This document shows positions 7,713 to 14,951 of a DNA stretch of 16,731 nt, one piece after another. Origin of the DNA: Deltaproteobacteria bacterium (lineage in GTDB: Bacteria > Chloroflexota > Dehalococcoidia > Dehalococcoidales > BS750m-G39); assembly GCA_013202445.1 (NCBI GenBank), contig JABMRW010000025.1, positions 1-16,731 on the forward strand. The letters run 5' to 3'. The translations under genes were made by a program, and so were the position numbers. The notes beneath the pieces are model-generated. The model was not told where the DNA came from and searched no databases. It saw nothing but the letters and a program-made list of their open reading frames with translations. Each line of letters opens with the position of its first letter. Position 1 is the stretch's first letter.

Positions 7713-10451
7713 ATGGCAACGATTAATATAACTATTGACAGCCAGGAGGTCAAGGCCGGAGCCGGCATGACCGTGCTCGATGCCGCCCAGTCGGCCGGCA
7801 TCTATATCCCCACCCTGTGCGCCGACCCCGACCTGAAACCCTACGGGGGCTGCCGTCTCTGCATCGTCGAAATCGATAATATGCGCGGTCTGCCCATCGC
7901 CTGTACCACCCCGGTTTCCGAGGGTATGGTGGTGAAGACCAATACCCCGGCGGTAAACGAGGTGCGCCGCTCCAATGTTGAGTTAATCCTGGCCGACCAC
8001 CCCAGTGAGTGCCTGATTTGCGACCGGAGAGAGCGCTGCGGTCCTCTGGATATCTGCCTGCGCAGTGTGTCCGTTACCGAGCGTTGCGTCACCTGCCCCA
8101 AGAACGAGCACTGCGAGCTGCAGACTATCGTTGATTACCTGGGCATTACCGAGATACCCTTCCGCCGGACACAGCGGGACTACCCGATTGACGATAGCAA
8201 TCCCTTCTTCTACCGCGACCTGAACAAGTGCATCCTCTGCGCCAAGTGCGTGCGGGTATGCGACGAGGTGGTCGGGGCCAACGCCATCGCCATAATCAAC
8301 CGAGGCTATTCAAGCAAGGTGGCTACCTTTGCCGATAAGCCGATATTAGATTCTTCAAACTGCGTGTCCTGCGGGGAGTGCGTTGCCCACTGCCCGGTGG
8401 GGGCGCTGATGCCTAAAGAGAATAAACTGCCCACCGAGGAGGTGCCGACCACCTGCACCTACTGCGGGGTGGGCTGCGGCATGTATCTGGGGGTGTGCGA
8501 CGGGCGGGTAATAGACGTCAGGGGCAGCCGTGAAAACACGGTAAATAACGGTTTCTTATGCGTTAAGGGGCGGTTCGGCTTTGACTTTATTCATCACCCT
8601 GAGCGGCTGAAATACCCGCTTATAAGGAAAAACGGCAAACTGGTCAAGGCGGGCTGGGACGAGGCCTTAGAGCTGGTCAGCAAGAAGCTGGGCGGTTATA
8701 AGCCTGAGGAACAGGCCGTAATCTCCTCGGCCAAGTGCACCAACGAGGAGAACTATATCGCCCAGAAGTTTGCCCGGGCCGTCCTGGGAACGGCTAACGT
8801 TGACCACTGCGCCCGACTGTGCCATGCCCCCACCGTTGCCGGGCTGGTGCAGAGCTTCGGCAGCGGAGCGATGACCAACTCCATTAACGAGTTCCGCGAT
8901 TCCAAGTGTATCCTTGCCATCGGTACCAACACCACCGAAGCCCATCCCATAATCAGCCAGGAGATAAAGCGGGCGGTGGATAACGGCGGCAAGCTGATTG
9001 TGGCCAACCCCCGCGAGATTGACATGGTGCGCTGGGCCTACCTGTGGCTCCAGCATAAGCCGGGGAGCGATGTCGCCCTGCTTATGGGGATGATGAAGGT
9101 CATCGTTGATGAAGGGCTGCTCGACCAGGCCTTTATTGACGAACGCTGTGAGAACTTTGATGAGTTTAAGGCGTCGCTGAAAAACTTCGGGCTTGATTTT
9201 GTGGAAAAGACCACCGGCGTGCCCAAAGATAAGATAGTGGAGGCCGCACGGATATACGCCACCGAAAAGCCGTCGGCCATCTTCTACGCCATGGGCATCA
9301 CCCAGCACTCCCACGGCACCGATAATGTTATCGCCACCGCCAATTTAGCCATGCTCACCGGCAACATCGGCAGGCCGGCGGCGGGGGTAAATCCCTTAAG
9401 GGGGCAGAATAACGTACAGGGGGCCTGCGACATGGGCGCCCTGCCTAATGTCTATCCCGGCTACCAGGCGGTGGTTGATACTGATATTAAGCGAAAATTT
9501 GAGGCGGCCTGGGGCGCCAGGCTGCCGGATAAGCCCGGCCTGACCATCACCGAGATTGTTGACGCCGCCGACAGTAAGAAGATAAAGGCTATTTATATTA
9601 TCGGGGAGAACCCGCTATTAAGCGAGCCGAATATCACTCATGCAAAAGAAGCGCTGGAGAAGCTGGAGTTCCTGGTGGTCCAGGACATATTTTTATCGGA
9701 GACGGCCGAGCTGGCCGACGTGGTTCTGCCCGGGGTGAGCTTTGCCGAAAAAGATGGCACCTTCACCAACACCGAGAGAAGGGTGCAGCGGGTGAGGAAG
9801 GCGGTGGAGCCGGTAGGAGATTCCCGGCCCGACTGGCAGATTACCTGCCAGCTGGGGAAGAAGATGGGAAACAGCGGCTTTGACTTTGCCCATCCATCCC
9901 AGATTATGGACGAGATTGCCATGCTCACCCCCAGCTACGGCGGTATCAGCTACCGGCGGCTGGAAGAGGGCGGCCTGCAGTGGCCCTGCCCCACCCCGGA
10001 GCACCCAGGCACGCCCATTTTGCACACCCAGCAGTTCACCCGGGGCAAGGGGCGGTTTATCCCCCTGGAGTACAAACCGCCGATGGAGCTGCCCGATAAA
10101 GATTATCCGCTGGTACTGACCACCGGGCGTAGCCTGTATCACTTCCACACCGGCACCATGACCCGAAAGGTGGAGGGGCTTAACTTATTAAAGCCGGAGG
10201 GGGAGGTGGAGATAAACCCAGAAGACGCCGCCAAGCTGGGTATTGCCGATGGTGAGATGGTTAAGGTCGGCTCCCGGCGGGGGGAACTAACCGCCAGAGC
10301 CAAAGTAACCGAGGCTTCACCGGCGGGGGTGGTCTTTATGACCTTCCACTTTGCCGAGAGCCCGGCCAACATTTTGACCAACCCCGCCCTTGACCCGGTG
10401 GCTAAAATACCGGAATATAAGGTATGCGCGGTCAGGGTTGAGAAAACGTAA
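7713..10451 (+). CDS. fdhA: Molybdopterin formate dehydrogenase catalytic subunit with NuoG-type N-terminus, Cys form
   Basis: The 912-residue protein reversibly converts CO2 and formate, the first step of the methyl branch. Domains in order: [2Fe-2S] (Cys36, 47, 50, 64); NuoG-type His-Cys cluster (His96, Cys100, 103, 109) followed by an extra Cys115, Cys125-x2-Cys128-x5-Cys134 segment; two [4Fe-4S] ferredoxin sites (Cys173/176/179/183 and 217/220/223/227); the molybdopterin-domain [4Fe-4S] site (Cys248, 251, 255, 283) with Lys285; then the bis-MGD domains. The active-site motif reads CARLCHAPTVAGL, with Cys370 (TGC at 8820-8822) where many enzymes have selenocysteine, so it is a selenium-independent form. 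Tungsten or molybdenum cannot be told apart. The ATG at 7713, one base after the upstream stop, is preferred to in-frame GTG 7698 because family proteins begin right at the ferredoxin strand (ATINITIDSQ). The absence of signal peptide and TAT motif indicates a cytoplasmic enzyme. Confidence 0.93.
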   Translation: MATINITIDSQEVKAGAGMTVLDAAQSAGIYIPTLCADPDLKPYGGCRLCIVEIDNMRGLPIACTTPVSEGMVVKTNTPAVNEVRRSNVELILADHPSECLICDRRERCGPLDICLRSVSVTERCVTCPKNEHCELQTIVDYLGITEIPFRRTQRDYPIDDSNPFFYRDLNKCILCAKCVRVCDEVVGANAIAIINRGYSSKVATFADKPILDSSNCVSCGECVAHCPVGALMPKENKLPTEEVPTTCTYCGVGCGMYLGVCDGRVIDVRGSRENTVNNGFLCVKGRFGFDFIHHPERLKYPLIRKNGKLVKAGWDEALELVSKKLGGYKPEEQAVISSAKCTNEENYIAQKFARAVLGTANVDHCARLCHAPTVAGLVQSFGSGAMTNSINEFRDSKCILAIGTNTTEAHPIISQEIKRAVDNGGKLIVANPREIDMVRWAYLWLQHKPGSDVALLMGMMKVIVDEGLLDQAFIDERCENFDEFKASLKNFGLDFVEKTTGVPKDKIVEAARIYATEKPSAIFYAMGITQHSHGTDNVIATANLAMLTGNIGRPAAGVNPLRGQNNVQGACDMGALPNVYPGYQAVVDTDIKRKFEAAWGARLPDKPGLTITEIVDAADSKKIKAIYIIGENPLLSEPNITHAKEALEKLEFLVVQDIFLSETAELADVVLPGVSFAEKDGTFTNTERRVQRVRKAVEPVGDSRPDWQITCQLGKKMGNSGFDFAHPSQIMDEIAMLTPSYGGISYRRLEEGGLQWPCPTPEHPGTPILHTQQFTRGKGRFIPLEYKPPMELPDKDYPLVLTTGRSLYHFHTGTMTRKVEGLNLLKPEGEVEINPEDAAKLGIADGEMVKVGSRRGELTARAKVTEASPAGVVFMTFHFAESPANILTNPALDPVAKIPEYKVCAVRVEKT

Positions 10452-11129
10452 ATGGCTGAGATAACAGTAACCATAAACGGACGACAGGTTAGCGCTAAAG
10501 AGGGGATGACCATCCTCGAGGCCGCCCTGGAGAACGGCATCGATATTCCCACCCTGTGCCATCATCAGGATTTAACTCCCCTCGGCGCCTGCCGTATCTG
10601 CGTGGTCGAGGTGGAAGGCTCGCGGACGCTGGTCGGTTCCTGCCACACCCCCATCACCGAGGGTATGGTCATACACACCCATTCCGATAAGGTTTTAGCT
10701 ACCCGAAGGATGATTGTTGAGCTTTTGCTGGCCAGTCACTGCGGTTCCTGTTTTATGTGCGACAAGGCTAATATCTGCGAGCTGCGCAAGATTGCCGCCG
10801 ACCTGGAGGTGGGACTGCCCCGTTTCCAGATGAGAAAGAATTACTATCCCTTAGAGGATATCAGCCCCTATGTTGTCCGCGACCTGACCAAGTGCATCAT
10901 GTGCCGCCGCTGTGCCCGCGCCTGCAGCGAGGTGGCCGGTCACAACGTGTTCGCCATTGCCTACCGCGGTTTCGACTCCAAGGTAGTCGTCGATTTTGAC
11001 CAGCCCATTGATAAGGAAGTTTGCCGTGATTGCGGTGTATGTATCTCTTTTTGCCCGACGGGAGCGCTGGGCAAACCGAGAGAAGCGAAAGAAGAAAAAA
11101 GAGGAAAGCCGTTGATTATAACCAGTTGA
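10452..11129 (+). CDS. HoxU / NuoG-N-like iron-sulfur electron-transfer protein
   Basis: This 225-residue protein equals the N-terminal Fe-S part of NuoG/HydA without any catalytic domain, as in HoxU diaphorase subunits. Visible sites: [2Fe-2S] at Cys36, 47, 50 and 64; the His-Cys cluster at His96, Cys100, 103 and 109; two [4Fe-4S] sites at Cys148/151/154/158 and Cys191/194/197/201. It starts directly at the fdhA stop (no spacer) and is followed by nuoE-2 and nuoF-2. It could be a fourth, wiring subunit of the formate dehydrogenase, or, more likely to me, the Fe-S arm of a separate NADH module feeding MetV. It lacks the extra cysteine segment found in FdhA. Confidence 0.9.
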   Translation: MAEITVTINGRQVSAKEGMTILEAALENGIDIPTLCHHQDLTPLGACRICVVEVEGSRTLVGSCHTPITEGMVIHTHSDKVLATRRMIVELLLASHCGSCFMCDKANICELRKIAADLEVGLPRFQMRKNYYPLEDISPYVVRDLTKCIMCRRCARACSEVAGHNVFAIAYRGFDSKVVVDFDQPIDKEVCRDCGVCISFCPTGALGKPREAKEEKRGKPLIITS

Positions 11130-11155
11130 TTAGCCAGTTCCAAGAATAGAAGCTA

Positions 11156-11602
11156 ATGAGTAAAATTGGTGAGGGAACTAACCCCCAGAGCCAAGAAAAG
11201 AGAGACCTGCTGGTGCTGCTGGAACGTGCGCAAAGCAGGTCTGGTTATTTATCAAAAAGAACTATAGCCGAGCTGGCCGAATCCCTGGGGCTCTCCATAG
11301 GCGAGGTCTACGGGGTGGCCAGCTTTTATTCTTTCCTTTCAATTAAGCCGCAGGGGCGGAACGTAATCAGGATTTGCAAGAGCCTCCCCTGCTATCTCAA
11401 GAATGCCCAGACCATAATTGAGGGCGTGCGGAAGGAAATCGGGATTAATCCCGGCGAGACCACCGCCGACGGCAGGTTCTCTTTTGAGCTGACCAACTGC
11501 ATCGGGGCTTGTGATAAGGCGCCGGCGATGATGGTAAACGATGATGTTCACGGTGACCTGACGCCGAAGAAGATATCAAAGATTTTACAGGCGTATAAAT
11601 AA
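11156..11602 (+). CDS. NuoE-like [2Fe-2S] subunit, second copy
   Basis: The 148-residue protein is a paralogue of the NuoE-like protein at 5268. It keeps the [2Fe-2S] signature: Cys74 and Cys79 (ICKSLPC), Cys115 and Cys119 (NCIGAC). The N-terminal helical segment and the GEVYGVASFYSF stretch are typical of the family. It begins 26 bases after the HoxU-like gene without a strong ribosome binding site and ends 16 bases before nuoF-2. Together with those two it makes up a complete NADH dehydrogenase (diaphorase) module. Confidence 0.93.
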   Translation: MSKIGEGTNPQSQEKRDLLVLLERAQSRSGYLSKRTIAELAESLGLSIGEVYGVASFYSFLSIKPQGRNVIRICKSLPCYLKNAQTIIEGVRKEIGINPGETTADGRFSFELTNCIGACDKAPAMMVNDDVHGDLTPKKISKILQAYK

Positions 11603-11604
11603 AC

Positions 11605-11610
11605 AGGAGG
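11605..11610 (+). promoter_or_regulatory. Ribosome binding site that fixes the GTG start of nuoF-2
   Basis: A perfect AGGAGG lies 8 bases before the GTG at 11619; no ATG in frame is near, so the gene starts at GTG. Confidence 0.85.
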
Positions 11611-11618
11611 CTTTTAGG

Positions 11619-12815
11619 GTGCCGGAGAAGCGGGTAGTATTGGCCAACTGCGGGGTTATCGACCCTGAAGATGTAGCCAGCTATATAGAGAGGGACGGTT
11701 TTAAGGCCTTGAAGAAAGCCCTGAAGCTGCCGGGCGAGCAGGTGGTGGAGGAGATAAAAGCCTCCGGACTGCGGGGCAGGGGAGGGGCGGGGTTCCCCTG
11801 CGGATTGAAGTGGGACTTAGCCCGGAAGGCTCAAGGCGACGAAAAATACGTTATCTGCAACGCTGACGAGGGTGAGGTTGGGACATTTAAAGACAGGTAT
11901 ATCCTGGAGAATGACCCCTTCAGCCTCGTTGAGGGCATTGCTATTGCCGGCCATGCCACCGGGGCTAACAAAGCCTATATCTACCTCCGCGCCGAATACC
12001 ACTTCCTGCTCGATTTGCTGGAGAAGGCCATTGCCCAGGCCAAGAAGAAGGGGTTTTTGAAGCACCTTGATATTGAAATCCGGCAGGGCGCCGGCGCCTA
12101 CGTCTGCGGCGAGGAGTCGGCGCTGATGGACTCCATTGAGGGGAAGCGGGGGGAAGTGCGCTACCGGCCTCCCTTCCCGCCGACCAAGGGCCTGTGGGGC
12201 AAACCGACTATTATCAATAATGTAGAAACACTGATGAATATACCCCGCATAGTGCTTAAGGGGGCCAAGTGGTTCGGGGGGATGGGAACGGAACGGAGCA
12301 AGGGAACTAAAGTATTTTCGGTGAGCGGGGATGTGGCTAAACCCGGTGTGTACGAGCTGGTACTGGGCAGTAGCCTTAAGGAACTGGTTGAGGACCTGGC
12401 TTTAGCCAAAAAAGTTCAGGCAGTCCAGGTGGGCGGCGCCACGGGGAGGATTATACCCGGTGATATGCTGGATACCCCGCTGTCTTTTGAGACTATACTG
12501 GGCGCCGGCGCCGTTACCGTATTTAATGAAAGCCGGGACATGATAGATATTGTCCACCGGACTTTAGAGTTTCTGGCCGAGGAATCCTGCGGCAAGTGCG
12601 CTCCCTGCCGGGAGGGGACGGAGGCCATGGCCGGAATACTGGAGAGGTTTTCTAAGGGGGAAGGGCTGGAGAAGGATATTACCGTGCTGGGGGAGCTGGC
12701 CGATACCATGATGCTGGCCTCCATGTGCGGTCTGGGGCAGGCCGCTCCAATCCCGGTAATGGACAGCCTGCAACATTTTAGAGGCGCCTATGATAACCGT
12801 ATTCGCCAAAGTTAG
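11619..12815 (+). CDS. NuoF-like NADH/FMN flavoprotein, second (short) copy
   Basis: The 398-residue protein is the plain NADH-binding flavoprotein core. It has GRGGAGFPCGLKW from 53 and NADEGEVGTF from 81 for FMN and NADH, an SLBB segment, and the [4Fe-4S] motif SCGKCAPC (Cys324, 327, 330 with Cys370). Unlike the HydB-like paralogue at 5744 it lacks the N-terminal thioredoxin-like domain, the C-terminal ferredoxin domain and the zinc-site-like cysteines (the position equivalent to Cys461 is Arg306). It is therefore more like a simple NADH diaphorase than a bifurcating subunit. It uses a GTG start with a perfect AGGAGG. The metV gene follows within a few bases, which suggests that NADH is the electron source for methylene-THF reduction. 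Confidence 0.93.
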   Translation: MPEKRVVLANCGVIDPEDVASYIERDGFKALKKALKLPGEQVVEEIKASGLRGRGGAGFPCGLKWDLARKAQGDEKYVICNADEGEVGTFKDRYILENDPFSLVEGIAIAGHATGANKAYIYLRAEYHFLLDLLEKAIAQAKKKGFLKHLDIEIRQGAGAYVCGEESALMDSIEGKRGEVRYRPPFPPTKGLWGKPTIINNVETLMNIPRIVLKGAKWFGGMGTERSKGTKVFSVSGDVAKPGVYELVLGSSLKELVEDLALAKKVQAVQVGGATGRIIPGDMLDTPLSFETILGAGAVTVFNESRDMIDIVHRTLEFLAEESCGKCAPCREGTEAMAGILERFSKGEGLEKDITVLGELADTMMLASMCGLGQAAPIPVMDSLQHFRGAYDNRIRQS

Positions 12816-12826
12816 GGGTGGGTAAT

Positions 12827-13477
12827 ATGATAACGATAACCGAGCAAAAACCCATAGAAGAGATTACGCAGTCTCTGGGCAAAGCTAAAAAGGTGTACCT
12901 TGTCGGCTGCGGCACCTGCGCCACCATCTGCTATACCGGCGGCAAGTCCGAAGTTCTGGACATGAAGGAGAAGCTGGAGGCTGTGGGCAAGAAGGTTACC
13001 GGATGGATGGTGGTGCCCACCGCCTGCGACGAGCTTACCAAATACGCACTGGAAGAACAGGCCGGGGAGGTTAAGAAAGCCGATGCCATACTGGCCATGA
13101 CCTGCGCCTTCGGCGTTCAGACCATGGCGATGTTTGCTGATAAGCCGGTTTACCCGGCCCTGAACACCCTGTTCGTTGGCAAGGAGGAGGCGCCGGGGCA
13201 GTTTATCGAGGTCTGTATGCAGTGCGGCAACTGTATTTTGGCTACGACGGTGGGCATATGCCCGCTGGTCAGGTGCGCCAAGAGCCTGCTCAACGGCCCC
13301 TGCGGCGGCTCGGTGGAGGGCAAGTGCGAAGTATCGCCGGATATACCCTGCGCCTGGCAGCTGATTTACGACCGCCTGGCCGCTCTGGGGAAGCTGGATG
13401 AATTAGAGGAAATAGTGCCTCTTAGGGACTGGAGCACCAGCCGTGAGGGAGGACCCCGGCGGATTACTATAGGATAA
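12827..13477 (+). CDS. metV: MetV, zinc/iron-sulfur partner of methylenetetrahydrofolate reductase
   Basis: The 216-residue protein belongs to the methylene-THF reductase C-terminal-domain family (MetV), which brings electrons through Fe-S clusters to the MetF flavin. It is rich in cysteines: Cys28/31/35 (CGTCATIC), Cys67, Cys93, Cys130/133/136 (CMQCGNC), Cys145, 150, 159, 167 and 175. The C-terminal block LLNGPCGG ... GKCEV ... PCAWQLIYDRL is diagnostic of the family. The ATG at 12827 is chosen over GTG 12818 because GGGGTGGG lies just before it; either is possible. It follows nuoF-2 by about 11 bases and is separated from the nearest metF (14952) by a histidine kinase gene. That arrangement links it to the NuoE/NuoF/HoxU-like trimer. 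Confidence 0.93.
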   Translation: MITITEQKPIEEITQSLGKAKKVYLVGCGTCATICYTGGKSEVLDMKEKLEAVGKKVTGWMVVPTACDELTKYALEEQAGEVKKADAILAMTCAFGVQTMAMFADKPVYPALNTLFVGKEEAPGQFIEVCMQCGNCILATTVGICPLVRCAKSLLNGPCGGSVEGKCEVSPDIPCAWQLIYDRLAALGKLDELEEIVPLRDWSTSREGGPRRITIG

Positions 13478-13497
13478 AGCAGAGGCAGTAGCTTTAG

Positions 13498-14946
13498 ATG
13501 AGTACCGGCAACAAAGGAAAGATAGTTATAGCTGAGGAAGGTGAGCTGGAGCAAAATCCTGAGGAAGCCGCCTTCAGGATGTGGCTCAGGGTATTTGTCA
13601 CCGTAAGGTGGATTACCATCCTGGGCATCCTCGTTGCTACCCTGGTTGCTTCAAAGATATTAAACATTGGCTTTCCAACCCTCGCCGCCTATGGAATATG
13701 TGTCTTTGTCACCCTATGTAACCTGGCGCTTTTATATCAGGCCAGAAGGCTGAGGAGAATGCCGACCAGCCAGGCCATCCACCAGGCCAGAATCTGGGGC
13801 ACCGTTCACCTCCTGCTCGACCTGTTGGCATTCATTGTGCTGCTTCACTTCACCGGAGGTATAGAAAACCCCTTCATCTTCTATTTTGTGCTTCACATCA
13901 TCGGGGCCAGTGTAATACTTCACTACAGGGTAGTTTATATGTTAGCTATGGCCAAGATTGTGGCGGTTATGCTGCTGGTGGGCCTGGAGTATACCGGTGC
14001 AATACCCCATGTCAATCTGGTCGGATTTGCTTCACCCACGCTATACCAGCAAGGAAGCTATATCCTGGCGATGCTTATTGTACTGGGCTCGGCACTCTTC
14101 GCCACCGCCTATATGGCTACTTCGGTGGCCGGCGAGCTGAGGAAGAGGCAGCGGGAGGTGATGCGCTTGAGCCAGCGCCTGCTTAAAAAGAGGACCGGGG
14201 AGCTGGAGCAGGCTTCCGTCGAGATAGCCAAGCTGGAAGAGGAGAAAAATCGCTTTCTGCGCTTTCTGGGGATAGCCGCCCATGACCTGAAAGCCCCCCT
14301 TACCGCCATTCAAGGCTTCTTGTGGATAATGCTGGGCGGCTATTCCGGCGATATCACCGAAAAACAGAGAAACATGCTGGAGAGGAGCACATTCCGGATT
14401 AAGGAGCTTATGAACCTGATCAGCGACCTTCTGGATATCCCCCGTATCGAGACCGGGCAGATTGTCGAGGAGATGAAGCTGACTTCTCTTGGCAAGGTAA
14501 TCAAGGACTCTATACGGGACTTGCGCGAGCTGGCCAAGCAAAAGAAGCTGAAGCTGGAGGTGGAATTACCCCCGGCTCTGCCCAAGATTTACGGCTCAGC
14601 ACCCCGCTTGCAGCAGGTGATAACCAATCTGGTGAGTAACGCTATCAACTATACCCCTGAGGGCTCAATAACCATAAGGGTAAGCGAGGGGGATGACGAG
14701 ATACAGGTTGAGGTTATGGATACCGGTATCGGCGTCCCGGCGGAGGACCTGCCACGCCTCTTTGAGGACTTCTTCCGGGCCAGTAATGTAGAAACCAAGG
14801 GCACGGGTCTGGGGCTGTCTATATCCAGGAGGATTGTGGAGGCTCACGGGGGAAGAATATGGGTGGATAGCCCGTGCCCGGAAACGGGTAAGGGGAGCCG
14901 GTTTGCCTTTACCCTGCCCAGGAAAGCTGAAAACAAACGGAGGTGA
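13498..14946 (+). CDS. Membrane sensor histidine kinase
   Basis: The 482-residue protein has about six membrane helices (roughly 36-56, 61-82, 101-119, 124-142, 145-165, 186-206), a charged coiled-coil linker (about 211-252), and a HisKA/HATPase kinase core. The phosphorylated His262 lies in AAHDLKAPL; the N-box is NLVSNAINYTP (Asn377, Asn381), G1 is DTGIG (408-412) and G2 is GTGLGLS (435-441). There is no PAS, HAMP or large extracellular domain, so the signal is probably sensed by the membrane helices or from within the membrane; what it senses is unknown. It lies 20 bases after metV and ends 5 bases before metF-2, so it is likely transcribed with Wood-Ljungdahl genes. Two receiver proteins downstream are natural phosphate acceptors. 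Confidence 0.95.
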   Translation: MSTGNKGKIVIAEEGELEQNPEEAAFRMWLRVFVTVRWITILGILVATLVASKILNIGFPTLAAYGICVFVTLCNLALLYQARRLRRMPTSQAIHQARIWGTVHLLLDLLAFIVLLHFTGGIENPFIFYFVLHIIGASVILHYRVVYMLAMAKIVAVMLLVGLEYTGAIPHVNLVGFASPTLYQQGSYILAMLIVLGSALFATAYMATSVAGELRKRQREVMRLSQRLLKKRTGELEQASVEIAKLEEEKNRFLRFLGIAAHDLKAPLTAIQGFLWIMLGGYSGDITEKQRNMLERSTFRIKELMNLISDLLDIPRIETGQIVEEMKLTSLGKVIKDSIRDLRELAKQKKLKLEVELPPALPKIYGSAPRLQQVITNLVSNAINYTPEGSITIRVSEGDDEIQVEVMDTGIGVPAEDLPRLFEDFFRASNVETKGTGLGLSISRRIVEAHGGRIWVDSPCPETGKGSRFAFTLPRKAENKRR

Positions 14947-14947
14947 T
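14939..14947 (+). promoter_or_regulatory. Ribosome binding site that decides the metF-2 start
   Basis: GGAGGTGAT matches the 16S anti-Shine-Dalgarno sequence fully and lies 8 bases (from GGAGG) before the ATG at 14952. This favours 14952 over the in-frame GTG 14943 and ATG 14946, which overlap the site itself. Confidence 0.8.
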
Positions 14948-14951
14948 GGTG

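Noticed and set aside
8820..8822. Possible selenocysteine (TGA) in fdhA
   Set aside because: The codon is TGC and the frame runs through without any internal TGA.
8667..9314. Minus-strand open frame of 215 codons inside fdhA
   Set aside because: Fully opposite the conserved molybdopterin domain; no recognisable protein features.
7713..11129. [FeFe] hydrogenase large subunit
   Set aside because: The HydA-like N-terminal Fe-S arms are present, but no H-cluster cysteine motifs follow. In the first protein the catalytic part is a molybdopterin domain; the second ends after the Fe-S arm.
12501..12512. GGCGCCGGCGCC palindrome in nuoF-2
   Set aside because: It simply encodes a Gly/Ala-rich conserved stretch (GAGAV) in GC-rich sequence.
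5268..12815. Respiratory complex I (nuo operon)
   Set aside because: Only NuoE, NuoF and NuoG-N-like parts occur, in duplicate, with no membrane subunits and no NuoB, C, D or I. The genes fit soluble electron-transfer modules instead.
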